A DNA stretch of 33,797 nucleotides from the NCBI GenBank assembly GCA_016869645.1, contig VGDO01000045.1:1-33797 (forward strand), given 5' to 3'. Every line of letters begins with the position of its first letter. The stretch's first letter is position 1. Below, one piece after another: positions 8,009 to 16,146 of the stretch. A model generated the notes under the pieces. It did no database searches and was not told the DNA's origin. It worked only from the letters and a program-made list of their open reading frames with translations. The stretch is from Alphaproteobacteria bacterium. GTDB taxonomy: Bacteria > Pseudomonadota > Alphaproteobacteria > SHVW01. A program made the position numbers and the translations under genes.

Positions 8009-8094
8009 AGTGGCGATGTTTCCGGCGGAGAATTGCTCGTTCTTGCTTGGCATTGCTAATGTCGTATTTCGCGCCGGTGCGCAAGGGGGAGACT
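8009..8094. promoter_or_regulatory. Divergent intergenic region between nucleotidyltransferase and FGGY kinase
   Basis: These 86 bp separate two divergent starts and must hold the promoter for the rightward kinase, and probably one for the leftward pair. A clear AAGGGGGAG ribosome-binding site precedes the kinase ATG at 8095. I could not pick out convincing -35/-10 boxes or an operator by eye. Confidence 0.4.
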
Positions 8095-9696
8095 ATGGCC
8101 GGGCAGGATGCGTTCGTCGTCGCCGTCGACGTCGGTTCGGCCAGTGCGCGCGCCGGCGTTTTCGACGGCACCGGCCGCATGCTCGCGCGTGCGACCGCGT
8201 CGATCCTAATCAACCGGCCGCAAGCCGATCACGCGGAGCACTCGTCGGCAGACATCTGGAGCGCCGTTGCGACCGTCACCCGCCGCGCACTTGCCGAAGC
8301 CGGCGTGACGCCCGCGTCCGTGCGCGGTCTCAGCTTCGATGCGACCTGCTCACTGGCGGTCTTCGACGCGGGCGGGAAGCCCGTGACCGTGTCCACCAGC
8401 GGCGACAGCAGCTGGAACGTTGTGATGTGGGCCGATCATCGTGCGACCGCCGAAGCGGAGGAGATCACCGCCACCGGACACCGCGTGCTCGACTATGTCG
8501 GCGGCGTCATGTCGCCGGAGATGGAAATGCCGAAGCTGATGTGGCTGAAGCGCCATCTGCCGTCGGCCTGGCAGCGCTACGCCCGTGCCTTCGATTTGGC
8601 AGACTTCCTGGTCTGGCGCGCCAGCGGCCGGACCGTCGCATCGGAATGCACCGTGACCTGCAAATGGGGCTATCTCGCCCACGAGGCCGAAGGCTGGCAG
8701 GCCGATTTTCTCGAGCGCATCGGGCTCGATGATCTGCCCCAGCGCGGTGGTCTGGTGCGCCGCGCTTCGCCGATCGGGGCGCGCGCCGGCACGCTCACTC
8801 GGCAAGCCGCGGACGAACTCGGACTCACCACCTCAGTCGAGGTCGGCGTCGGCCTGATCGACGCCCATGCCGGCGGCCTTGCCTTGCTCGGCGGCCAGCA
8901 GGTTCACGACCTCGATCGTCATCTGGCCGTGATCGCGGGGACCTCGACCTGCCACATGGCGGCCTCGTCCCAGCCGCGCCCGATCGCGGGCGTCTGGGGG
9001 CCCTATTTCGGCGCCATGCTGCCCGGACTGTGGCTCAACGAAGGTGGTCAGTCCGCAACCGGCGCGCTGCTCGACCATGTGCTGTCATGGCTTGCCGAGG
9101 GGCGCGCGCTTGGCGATGCGGGGCATACGCGCGTGCAGGCGCGCATTGCCGAGCTCGGCGCCGGCCCCGAGCTTGATGGCGCACTCCTGGTGGTTCCCGA
9201 TTTCCACGGCAACCGCTCGCCGCTGGCCGACCCCCACGCACGCGGTGTGATCCATGGACTGACGCTCGACGCGTCCTTCGATTCTTTGGTGCGTCTCTAT
9301 CATGCGGCGGCCGTCGGCGTGGCGCTCGGCACGCGCCACATCATCGATGTGATGAATGCTGCCGGCTACCGGATCGACACGCTGCATCTGACCGGCGGCC
9401 ATGCGCGTACGCCCTACCTGGTGCAGCTCACTGCCGATGCAACCGGCTGCGCCATCGTGCTGCCGCAGCAGGAAGATGGCGTGCTGCTCGGCACATCCAT
9501 GGTCGCGGCAACCGCTGCCGGCCTCTATCCGTCATTGCAGGACGCCGCGCGCACGATGGGCGGCGCAGGACGAGTCGTGCGGCCGCAATCAGCCGCGCGG
9601 GCGGCCTACGATCGCCGCTACCGGGCGTTCCGGCTCATGCTCGAGCAGCGCGCGGCGGTGAAGGCAATCCTCGGCGGCGCTCACCAGGCCGTGTAG
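8095..9696 (+). CDS. FGGY-family carbohydrate kinase, probable D-ribulokinase
   Basis: A 533-residue FGGY kinase expected to phosphorylate a ketopentose with ATP. It resembles the D-ribulokinase branch (human FGGY, yeast YDR109C) rather than AraB or XylB. Shared blocks are VAVDVGSASARAG (ATP P-loop-like start), LSFDATCSLAVFD, VMWADHRA, YVGGVMSPEME, LIDAHAGGLALLG, AGTSTCHMA, GVWGPYFGAMLPG, LNEGGQSATG, PDFHGNRSPLADP and LHLTGGHARTPYLVQ. The aspartate in LIDAHAGG is the expected catalytic base. The ATG at 8095 has a strong ribosome-binding site; an upstream in-frame start at 8047 is unlikely. It overlaps the convergent SDR gene by 16 bp at its 3' end. With that SDR as a possible polyol dehydrogenase, it could form a short ribitol/ribulose route. 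The exact sugar is inferred. Confidence 0.88.
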   Translation: MAGQDAFVVAVDVGSASARAGVFDGTGRMLARATASILINRPQADHAEHSSADIWSAVATVTRRALAEAGVTPASVRGLSFDATCSLAVFDAGGKPVTVSTSGDSSWNVVMWADHRATAEAEEITATGHRVLDYVGGVMSPEMEMPKLMWLKRHLPSAWQRYARAFDLADFLVWRASGRTVASECTVTCKWGYLAHEAEGWQADFLERIGLDDLPQRGGLVRRASPIGARAGTLTRQAADELGLTTSVEVGVGLIDAHAGGLALLGGQQVHDLDRHLAVIAGTSTCHMAASSQPRPIAGVWGPYFGAMLPGLWLNEGGQSATGALLDHVLSWLAEGRALGDAGHTRVQARIAELGAGPELDGALLVVPDFHGNRSPLADPHARGVIHGLTLDASFDSLVRLYHAAAVGVALGTRHIIDVMNAAGYRIDTLHLTGGHARTPYLVQLTADATGCAIVLPQQEDGVLLGTSMVAATAAGLYPSLQDAARTMGGAGRVVRPQSAARAAYDRRYRAFRLMLEQRAAVKAILGGAHQAV

Positions 9697-10454
9697 CCGC
9701 CGTCGACGCCAACCACGCTGCCGGTGACGTAGCTCGCCGCGTCGCTCGCCAGAAACAGCACCAGCGAGGCGACCTCGCTGGGTTCGCCGACGCGATGGAC
9801 CGGCGTCATGTCGAGCCAGCGCTCGGCCCACTCGCGGTTCGACAGGCCGCGCTTCGTGAGATCGGTGCCGATGTAGCCGGGCGCCACGGCATTGACGCGC
9901 ACCCCAGCCTCCGCCCATTCCGCAGCCAACGACTTGGTCAGCATGTGCACCGCGGCCTTCGACGCGTTGTAAGCCGCCTGCGGCTGCGGACGATTGACCA
10001 CGATGCCCGACATCGAGCCGATGTTGATGATGCTGCCGCGACGGCGACTGAGCATCACGCGGCCGAATTCGCGACAGCACCAGTAGACGCCGTTGAGATT
10101 GATGTCGAGAACTTCGAGCCACTCGGCATCGGCCGTGTCCTGTGCCGGCGAGTTGCGCGCGATGCCGGCATTGTTGACCAGAATGTCCACGCCGCCCAGC
10201 TCGGCTTCGACGCGCGCCGCTGCCGCGCGCACCGAGGCGACGTTTCGGACATCGACCGGTATCGCGCGAGCCCGGCGGCCGGCCGAAACCAGGGATTCCG
10301 CCGTGCGCTCAGCCTCCGCCTGATCGAGATCGGCGATCACGACTGTGGCACCCGCCTCGGTCACGGCCTCTGCGATGGCGCGGCCGATGCCGCGCGCGGC
10401 GCCGGTCACCACCGCGACGCGGCCCGCCAGCTTCAGCTTGTCCAGATACATCAT
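9681..10454 (-). CDS. SDR-family NAD(P)-dependent oxidoreductase
   Basis: A 257-residue classical short-chain dehydrogenase. It has the dinucleotide-binding TGAARGIG near the N-terminus, DLDQAE after strand 2 (suggesting NAD preference), the NNAG motif, and catalytic Ser (IINIGSMSG) plus the YNASK pair. The C-terminus is VGVDGGYTAW, typical of the FabG/polyol-dehydrogenase group. I chose the ATG at 10454 because GAGGAG lies 8 nt upstream; the frame reaches 10511, but that extension overlaps the Pho-box-like element. The gene converges on and overlaps the ribulokinase-like gene by 16 bp and diverges from the first ABC operon. A polyol (for example ribitol) 2-dehydrogenase would suit this setting, but the sequence does not prove the substrate. 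Confidence 0.88.
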   Translation of the reverse strand: MMYLDKLKLAGRVAVVTGAARGIGRAIAEAVTEAGATVVIADLDQAEAERTAESLVSAGRRARAIPVDVRNVASVRAAAARVEAELGGVDILVNNAGIARNSPAQDTADAEWLEVLDINLNGVYWCCREFGRVMLSRRRGSIINIGSMSGIVVNRPQPQAAYNASKAAVHMLTKSLAAEWAEAGVRVNAVAPGYIGTDLTKRGLSNREWAERWLDMTPVHRVGEPSEVASLVLFLASDAASYVTGSVVGVDGGYTAW

Positions 10455-10502
10455 TGCCCCCACTCCTCGCAGCACCGGGTCCGCAACTTGCCCGGAGCGC
10501 AG

Positions 10503-10526
10503 AACTGACATAAAAGCTTCATCAAA
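10503..10526 (+). promoter_or_regulatory. Pho-box-like element upstream of ABC operon 1
   Basis: The segment reads AACTGACATAAAA (10503-10515) followed by GCTTCAT. The PhoB box is two or more CTGTCAT-type 7-mers spaced by 4 AT-rich bases. Here the first 7-mer CTGACAT (10505-10511) matches 6 of 7, the AAAA spacer is ideal, and the second (10516-10522) matches 4 of 7. The 13-mer recurs exactly upstream of the second ABC operon. It also lies in the region divergent to the SDR gene, so it could influence both. Confidence 0.45.
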
Positions 10527-10620
10527 CTACAAGCACAAGCGCGTAAGACACGGACAAGCGGGAGGTCCGGTCCACCACGCGACGAACGGGCTCGCCGTTC
10601 GGCCGCGCGGCACCGAAACG

Positions 10621-11781
10621 ATGGCCAGGGTCGATCTCGTCGGCATCCACAAGAGCTTCGGCGCCACGCGGGTTCTGCGCGACGTCTGTCTCGACGTGCG
10701 CGACGGCGAGTTTCTGACCCTGCTCGGACCCTCCGGCTGCGGCAAGTCGACCTTGCTGCGCATCGTCGCAGGGCTCGAGCCGCAGGATGCGGGTTCCGTG
10801 GCGATCGACGGTGCGGGCGTCGACGCGCTCATGCCCAAGGAACGCGACGTCGCCATGGTGTTCCAATCCTATGCGCTCTACCCCTACATGACCGTCTTCG
10901 AGAACATGGCGCTTCCGCTGGTCATGCGACGAATGACGCGCGCCCAGCGCCTGCCGCTGATCGGCCGGCTGATGCCCGGCGCGAAGCAGATCAAACGCGA
11001 CATCGAGGCGCGCGTCCGCGAGGTTGCGCGCGCGCTCGCGATCGACGAGCTGCTGCAGCGCAAGCCGGCGCAGCTCTCCGGCGGCCAGCGCCAGCGGGCA
11101 GCCCTTGGCCGCGCCATGGTGCGCGCGCCCAAGGTGTTCCTGATGGACGAGCCGCTGTCCAATCTCGACGCCATGCTGCGCATTCACATGCGCGCCGAGC
11201 TCGCCGACCTGCATCGCCGGCTCGCAGCGACCTTCATCTATGTGACGCACGATCAATCCGAAGCGATGACCATGTCGGACCGCGTCGCCGTGATGATGGC
11301 AGGCGAGCTGCTTCAGGTCGCCTCGCCGGCTTCCCTCTACGCCGATCCCGCCAATCTGCGGGTGGCGGAGTTCGTCGGCAGTCCGAAGATCAACGTGCTT
11401 CCCGGCATCGTCGCCTCGTCCGCAACCGTGCGCGTGCTCGACACGCTGCTGCCCGTCGCGGCCGGCGCGCCGGCCGGCACGTCGCTGCGGGTGGGAATCC
11501 GCAGCGAGTGCCTGGCCCCGGGCGCGGCCGACGGTCCGAGCGCGCTCCCTGGTCTCGTTCGTCATGTCGAGAATCTCGGCGCCGATTGCTTCCTGCATGT
11601 GCAGGTTCAAGGCAATGCCGAACCGGTGATCGCGCGCACCGCGGGCGCTCGCGCCGGCGAGTTCAAGATCGGTGCCGTCGTTCACCTCGCGCCCGACGCG
11701 GCGTCCGTCCTGCTGTTCGATGCCGCCGGCAACCGGATTGCGACGGCGCCAGCGGCCCAGAGGATGCGCACCCTTGGCTGA
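10621..11781 (+). CDS. Carbohydrate ABC transporter ATP-binding protein (UgpC/MalK type), operon 1
   Basis: A 386-residue ATPase of an importer. It has Walker A GPSGCGKST (36-44), Q-loop VFQSYALYPYM, signature LSGGQRQR, Walker B VFLMDEPLSNLD, and H-loop YVTHDQSEAMTMSDRV. A C-terminal TOBE/OB-type regulatory domain (from about 240) is typical of MalK and UgpC. Between the Q-loop region and the signature it carries about 18 extra residues (RRMTRAQRLPLIGRLMPG) compared with E. coli MalK. The ATG at 10621 lacks a close ribosome-binding site (a GGGAGG lies about 57 nt upstream), but no better in-frame start is visible. It is the first gene of a four-gene operon and overlaps the next gene by 8 bp. 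Confidence 0.93.
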   Translation: MARVDLVGIHKSFGATRVLRDVCLDVRDGEFLTLLGPSGCGKSTLLRIVAGLEPQDAGSVAIDGAGVDALMPKERDVAMVFQSYALYPYMTVFENMALPLVMRRMTRAQRLPLIGRLMPGAKQIKRDIEARVREVARALAIDELLQRKPAQLSGGQRQRAALGRAMVRAPKVFLMDEPLSNLDAMLRIHMRAELADLHRRLAATFIYVTHDQSEAMTMSDRVAVMMAGELLQVASPASLYADPANLRVAEFVGSPKINVLPGIVASSATVRVLDTLLPVAAGAPAGTSLRVGIRSECLAPGAADGPSALPGLVRHVENLGADCFLHVQVQGNAEPVIARTAGARAGEFKIGAVVHLAPDAASVLLFDAAGNRIATAPAAQRMRTLG

Positions 11782-12697
11782 TACGACCCGAGCCGACACG
11801 CTTGAGCGCAGCCGAGGCCGGCTGCGCCGCCAGCAGGCGCTGACCGCTGCCGGTCTGGCCGGCCCGGCGACGTTTCTCCTTTTTCTGCTGCTGCTCGGCC
11901 CGACGACGGCGGTGGTCGCACTGTCCTTCACCGACTGGCAGTTCGGCGCCAAATCGCTCAACCTGATCGGTCTCGGTAACTATGCCGAGATGTTCGGCGA
12001 TCGCGTGTTCTGGCGCTCGCTGCGCAACACGCTTGTCTATGTCGCAATCACGGTCCCGACCTCCGTCCTGCTGGGACTTGGCTTCGCCCTGCTGATCGAA
12101 GCGCGCAGCTCGGCCCAGGGTTTCTACCGGACGGTCTATTTCCTGCCGGTGACTGCGACGCTGATCGCAATGGCCGTTGTGTGGGAGTTCCTGTTTCACC
12201 CCAACATCGGACTGGTCAACCTCCTGCTCGGCCTGGTCGGCATCCGCGGCGGGCACTGGCTCAACAACCCGGCGACGGCGCTTTACGCCCTGGCGGCGAT
12301 CGGCGTGTGGCAGTCACTCGGCTTCAACGTCGTGCTTTTCCTCGCCGGACTCAAATCCGTGCCGCGCGATCTCTATGACGCCGCGGCGGTCGACGGCGCC
12401 GACAGCGCCTGGGAGCGCTTCCGCCGGGTAACCTGGCCCATGCTCGGCCCCACGCTGATGTTCGTGCTCGTCATCATGGCGATACGTTCTTTCCAGGTAT
12501 TCGACACCGTGGCTGTGCTGACCTCCGGCGGCCCCAACAAGTCGACCGAGGTCCTGCTCTACACGATGTACACGGAAGGCTTCACCTATTTCCGGTCGGG
12601 CTATGCCTCGGCGATCACGGTCGTCTTCCTGGCTTTCGTGCTGACGCTGACGCTGCTGCAGGCGCGCATCCTTGACCGCCGGGTGCACTACACATGA
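11774..12697 (+). CDS. Carbohydrate ABC transporter permease (UgpA/MalF type), operon 1
   Basis: A 307-residue inner-membrane permease with six hydrophobic segments. It has the binding-protein-dependent transport signature (EAA loop), DAAAVDGADSAWERFRRVTWPML, that docks on the ATPase. Other family blocks are GLGNYAEMF, FYRTVYFLPVTATLIAMAVVWEFLF and TSGGPNKSTEVLLYTMY. The best start is a TTG at 11774, overlapping the ATPase stop by 8 bp, because the N-terminal helix directly follows and no ATG is available. Its last four bases overlap the start of the next permease (ATGA), implying translational coupling. It closely resembles the paralogue at 16143. Confidence 0.9.
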   Translation: MADTTRADTLERSRGRLRRQQALTAAGLAGPATFLLFLLLLGPTTAVVALSFTDWQFGAKSLNLIGLGNYAEMFGDRVFWRSLRNTLVYVAITVPTSVLLGLGFALLIEARSSAQGFYRTVYFLPVTATLIAMAVVWEFLFHPNIGLVNLLLGLVGIRGGHWLNNPATALYALAAIGVWQSLGFNVVLFLAGLKSVPRDLYDAAAVDGADSAWERFRRVTWPMLGPTLMFVLVIMAIRSFQVFDTVAVLTSGGPNKSTEVLLYTMYTEGFTYFRSGYASAITVVFLAFVLTLTLLQARILDRRVHYT

Positions 12698-13530
12698 TCG
12701 GCCGCCCCTCACCCTGGTTCGACCTGGTTCGCCACGTAACCCTCTTGGCGGGCGCCGCCGTCATGCTGGCGCCCTTCGTGTGGATGACGGTGACCTCGTT
12801 CAAGCCGCCGCATGAAATCTTTGCCGCCGAGCTGACGCTGCTGCCGCGGCAATGGCATGCCTACGAGAACTATCGCGAGGCCTTCACCAAGGTGCCGATG
12901 CTGCGCTACCTGCTGAATGGCGCGATCGTGACTTCCGCCATCTTCGCGCTGCAGGTGCTGGTCGCCGTGCCGTGCGCCTATGCGCTGGCCAAACTCGATT
13001 TCCGCGGCCGCGGCCTCATCTTTGCCATGGTCCTGCTCGGCATCCTCATCCCGAGTCACGTGCCTGCGATCCCGCTCTACATCATGCTATGGCAGGTCAA
13101 GCTGCTGAACACCTACGCGGCCCTGGTCATCCCGTTCGTCATTTCCGTGTTCGGCATCTTCCTGATGCGTCAGTTCTTCAAGACCGTGCCGGACGAGCTG
13201 ATCCAGGCCGCTCGGCTCGACGGACTGAGCGAGTTCGCCATCGTCTGGCGCATCATGGTGCCGGCTGCCATGCCAGCCGTGATCTCGTTCGGCATCTTTT
13301 CCGTCGTCGCGCACTGGAACGACTATTTCTGGCCGCTGCTCGTGATCAACAGCCGCGAGCTCGCGCCGCCGCCGCTCGGGGTCGCCTATTTCCGCAACGA
13401 GGAGGCGGGCCACGACTATGGACCGTTGATGGCCGGCGCCGTCATCATCATCGCACCGCTCGTGCTGGCCTTTCTGGCGGCGCAGCGACGCTTCATCGAG
13501 GGCATGACCATGACCGGCTTGAAAGGCTGA
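12694..13530 (+). CDS. Carbohydrate ABC transporter permease (UgpE/MalG type), operon 1
   Basis: A 278-residue second permease with six membrane segments. It shows MalG/UgpE hallmarks: an early SFKPPHEIF loop, PCAYALAKLDFRGRG, and the EAA loop ELIQAARLDGLSEFAIVWRIMVPAAMP, followed by FSVVAHWNDYFWPL. The start at 12694 forms an ATGA overlap with the stop of the first permease. The protein ends in FIEGMTMTGLKG, the usual C-terminus of this family, which contacts the ATPase. It forms the heterodimeric channel with the 11774 product. Confidence 0.93.
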   Translation: MIGRPSPWFDLVRHVTLLAGAAVMLAPFVWMTVTSFKPPHEIFAAELTLLPRQWHAYENYREAFTKVPMLRYLLNGAIVTSAIFALQVLVAVPCAYALAKLDFRGRGLIFAMVLLGILIPSHVPAIPLYIMLWQVKLLNTYAALVIPFVISVFGIFLMRQFFKTVPDELIQAARLDGLSEFAIVWRIMVPAAMPAVISFGIFSVVAHWNDYFWPLLVINSRELAPPPLGVAYFRNEEAGHDYGPLMAGAVIIIAPLVLAFLAAQRRFIEGMTMTGLKG

Positions 13531-13556
13531 AACAAGATTCGACCAGGAGGACATCC

Positions 13557-14813
13557 ATGAAGCGCAATCTCTTCGGCCTCGTTGTACTGGCGGCATGCCT
13601 GCCGCTTGGCGCATTCGCAGCCACCGAAGTCCAGGTCCAGTATCCGGCGCCGGGTCTGTTCAAGGAACCGATCGAAGCGACGGTCGCGGCCTTCGCCAAG
13701 AAGCGTCCGGACATCAAGATCAACCTGCTCGGTCCCCAGCAGGACTATGAGCAGATCGTGCAGCACAATCTGCGCGCCTCGATCACCAACACGCTGCCCG
13801 ACGTGGCGGTCCACGGCATGAACCGGCAGCGCATCCTGGTCGACCGCGGCATCGCTCAGCCGATCGACGGGCTGATCCGCGACGATGCGGACTTCGCCAA
13901 GCTGGGGATCACGGAGAAGAGCCTCTCGGTCGGCCAGGTGCAGGGCCGCCAGTACGGCATCGCGGTCGCCATGTCGACGCCGGTCATCTACTACAACGCC
14001 GATCTGGTGAAGCGCGCCGGCGGCGATCCCGACAAGTTCCCGACCGACTGGGACGGCGTGATCGCGCTCGCCAAGCGCATCGAGGGATTGGGTGGCAATG
14101 TCCGCGGCGCCTTTTTCAGTTGGCAGATCACCGGCAACTGGATGTGGCAGGCGCTCGTCTTCTCCCATGGCGGATCGATGCTGGATGCCACGGAGAAGAA
14201 GGTCGCCTTCGACGGCCCGGCCGGCCAGAAAGGCATCCAGGTCCTGTCGCGCCTGGTGCACGAAGCTAACATGCAGAACACGACGTTCCAGGCCGCGGCA
14301 CCCGACTTCATCGGCGGCCGGCTCGGCATGATCTCGGACTCGTCGGCCCAGATCGGTCGCATGAACCGCGAGGTCGGCACGGCGTTTCCCGTGCGCGTCG
14401 CCAAGTTCCCGATTTCGGCACCCGACGGCCGCATTCCCACGGGCGGCGCGGCGGTCATGCTGTTGACCAAGGACGCGGCAAAGCAGAAGGCAGCCTGGGA
14501 GTTCATCAAGTTCCTGACCGGCCCCGAGGGTGCCACCATCATCGTCAAGTCGACCGGCTATGTGCCGGCGACCGACCTGCCGGCCAAGGACCCGGCCATG
14601 CTCGGCGATTTCTACAAGAACAGCCCGAACCACCGCGCGGCGATGGAGCAGCTGCCGCTCGTGACCGCGTGGTACGCCTTCCCCGGCGAGAACGGCGTCA
14701 AGATCACCGACGTGATCAAGGACCATCTGCAATCCGTGGTCGACAAATCGGCCAAGGCCGAGGACGTGCTGAAGAAGATGACGAGCGACGTGCAGCCGCT
14801 GCTGCCGCGCTGA
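13557..14813 (+). CDS. Extracellular solute-binding protein (UgpB-like), operon 1
   Basis: A 418-residue periplasmic binding protein (family 1, SBP_bac_1). A Sec signal peptide (MKRN...LGAFA) probably cleaves after residue 21. The mature protein shows EVQVQYPAPG, VAVHGMNRQRILVDRG, STPVIYYNADLVKRAGGDP, TGNWMWQALVFSHGG and the C-terminal TAWYAFPGENG block shared with UgpB-like proteins. The ATG at 13557 has AGGAGG seven bases upstream. It follows the second permease by 26 bp and completes operon 1. Compared with the paralogue at 17929, the scaffold is conserved but residues likely to line the pocket differ, suggesting a different or narrower ligand. Glycerol-phosphate-type or sugar ligands are both possible. 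Confidence 0.92.
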   Translation: MKRNLFGLVVLAACLPLGAFAATEVQVQYPAPGLFKEPIEATVAAFAKKRPDIKINLLGPQQDYEQIVQHNLRASITNTLPDVAVHGMNRQRILVDRGIAQPIDGLIRDDADFAKLGITEKSLSVGQVQGRQYGIAVAMSTPVIYYNADLVKRAGGDPDKFPTDWDGVIALAKRIEGLGGNVRGAFFSWQITGNWMWQALVFSHGGSMLDATEKKVAFDGPAGQKGIQVLSRLVHEANMQNTTFQAAAPDFIGGRLGMISDSSAQIGRMNREVGTAFPVRVAKFPISAPDGRIPTGGAAVMLLTKDAAKQKAAWEFIKFLTGPEGATIIVKSTGYVPATDLPAKDPAMLGDFYKNSPNHRAAMEQLPLVTAWYAFPGENGVKITDVIKDHLQSVVDKSAKAEDVLKKMTSDVQPLLPR

Positions 14814-14976
14814 GTTGCCGACATGCCGTTGTCGTGTCGAGGGATGCGGGTTGCCGGCAAGGCACAACTGACATAAAACCGTAACGGTCTCGTCAAGAAA
14901 GCAAAAGCCGAGGGAGAATAGCTTGGCCGTCGCCCGCGCAGCGCGGGCGCACCGGCCCGGCTGCGATGCGGAGACA
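14814..14976. other. Intergenic region between the two ABC operons
   Basis: These 163 bp hold the 3' end of operon 1 and the leader of operon 2. A weak hairpin is possible (CGACA at 14819-14823 with TGTCG at 14830-14834), and a 10-bp palindrome TTGCCGGCAA lies at 14851-14860. Neither has a T-tract. The second Pho-box-like element lies at 14866-14896. AGGGAG at 14911-14916 precedes a TTG at 14923 that is in frame with the ATPase and could give an 18-residue-longer protein. Confidence 0.5.
14866..14896 (+). promoter_or_regulatory. Pho-box-like element upstream of ABC operon 2
   Basis: AACTGACATAAAA (14866-14878) is identical to 10503-10515. Read as PhoB 7-mers with 4-base spacers: CTGACAT (6 of 7 to CTGTCAT), AAAA, CCGTAAC (5 of 7 to CTGTCAC), GGTC, TCGTCAA (4 of 7). 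Three phased units fit a Pho box better than the copy upstream of operon 1. It lies about 100 bp ahead of the ATPase start, a reasonable promoter position. Confidence 0.5.
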
Positions 14977-16146
14977 ATGGCGCAAGTCGAACTGACGGGA
15001 ATCGCTAAGAGTTTCGGCGAGGTTCGAGTCCTGCGCGACGTCTCGCTGGAGATCCGTGACGGCGAGTTCGTCACCATCCTCGGCCCGTCCGGCTGCGGGA
15101 AGTCGACACTCCTGAGGATCATCGCGGGACTGGAACGCCAGGATGCCGGCCGCATCAGGATCGGCGCCAGAACCGTCGACACGCTGCGCCCGAACGAGCG
15201 CGACATCGCCATGGTGTTTCAATCCTACGCGCTTTACCCGCATCTCACGGTCGCCGGCAATCTCGCTTTGCCCCTGCGCATGCGCCTGCTGTCGTGGCAG
15301 CAACGTCTGCCAGGCGCCCGGTGGTTCTCGCCCCACATCCGTGCGGTTGAACGCGACATCAATCGTCGCGTCAGCGAGGCCGCGGCGCTGCTGCAGATGG
15401 AGACGCTCTTGCCGCGCAAGCCGGCTCAGCTTTCGGGCGGCCAAAAGCAGCGCGTCGCCGTCGGCCGTGCCATGGTGCGCGAGCCTCGCGTATTCCTCAT
15501 GGACGAACCGCTGTCCAATCTGGACGCCGAATTGCGGGTGCACATGCGCGCCGAGATCGCGCAGCTTCACCGCCGGCTCGGCGTCACATTCATCTATGTC
15601 ACCCACGACCAGGCCGAGGCGATGACCATGTCCGATCGCGTCGTGGTCATGATGGACGGGCAGCCGCTGCAATTCTCGTCGCCCGGGGCCATCTACTCCG
15701 ATCCCGTCGACCTGCGCGTCGCGCGCTTCGTCGGGAGCCCACGCATCAACACCCTGCCGGGCGTGACGACGGGCCGGCGCTCCATCGATCTGGCAGGTCT
15801 CGAATTGCCTTTCGATGTTGCCCTCGCCGCCGGCGAACGGGTCACGGTTGCGATTCGGCCGGCGGCGACCGGTGTCGCCGGTCAGCACGGCTTGCCTGGT
15901 TCCGGAGTTCCGGGGCTGAGCGGTCGGCTCGTTCATCGTGAAAATTTGGGGTCCGACCTTTTCCTCCATGCCCGGATCGACGCCCTCGATACGACTGTCA
16001 TCGTCCGGCAAGATCCCTCGGCCATCGATGCCTTCCCGCTCGGCATGCAATTGCAGGTCGACATTCCGGTCGATCAGGCCCTGGCCTTCAACAGCGCCGG
16101 CGCCCGGATCCGTTCGCGGGTCGTTGCCCGGGCAGCCGCGTCATGA
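14977..16146 (+). CDS. Carbohydrate ABC transporter ATP-binding protein (UgpC/MalK type), operon 2
   Basis: A 389-residue ATPase paralogous to the 10621 product. It has Walker A GPSGCGKST, Q-loop VFQSYALYPHL, signature LSGGQKQR, Walker B VFLMDEPLSNLD, H-loop YVTHDQAEAMTMSDRV, and a C-terminal TOBE-type domain. The same length insertion (about 18 residues, here LSWQQRLPGARWFSPHI) lies between Q-loop and signature, although its sequence has diverged. The ATG at 14977 has GGAG nearby; an upstream TTG at 14923 with a better-spaced AGGGAG is a real alternative. Its stop overlaps the next gene start (ATGA at 16143-16146). Confidence 0.93.
   Translation: MAQVELTGIAKSFGEVRVLRDVSLEIRDGEFVTILGPSGCGKSTLLRIIAGLERQDAGRIRIGARTVDTLRPNERDIAMVFQSYALYPHLTVAGNLALPLRMRLLSWQQRLPGARWFSPHIRAVERDINRRVSEAAALLQMETLLPRKPAQLSGGQKQRVAVGRAMVREPRVFLMDEPLSNLDAELRVHMRAEIAQLHRRLGVTFIYVTHDQAEAMTMSDRVVVMMDGQPLQFSSPGAIYSDPVDLRVARFVGSPRINTLPGVTTGRRSIDLAGLELPFDVALAAGERVTVAIRPAATGVAGQHGLPGSGVPGLSGRLVHRENLGSDLFLHARIDALDTTVIVRQDPSAIDAFPLGMQLQVDIPVDQALAFNSAGARIRSRVVARAAAS

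Noticed and set aside
10522..11961. Minus-strand frame of 479 codons opposite the operon 1 ATPase
   Set aside because: The plus strand has all ABC ATPase motifs; the antisense translation has none.
12852..13556. N-terminal extension of the operon 1 binding protein
   Set aside because: It lies inside the permease gene in another frame; the signal peptide and AGGAGG fix the start at 13557.
14851..14860. TTGCCGGCAA palindrome as a terminator for operon 1
   Set aside because: The stem is only 5 bp with no loop and no T-run; not enough to call.
13416..15212. Minus-strand frame of 598 codons opposite the binding protein
   Set aside because: No recognisable domain; it spans an operon boundary and two real genes.
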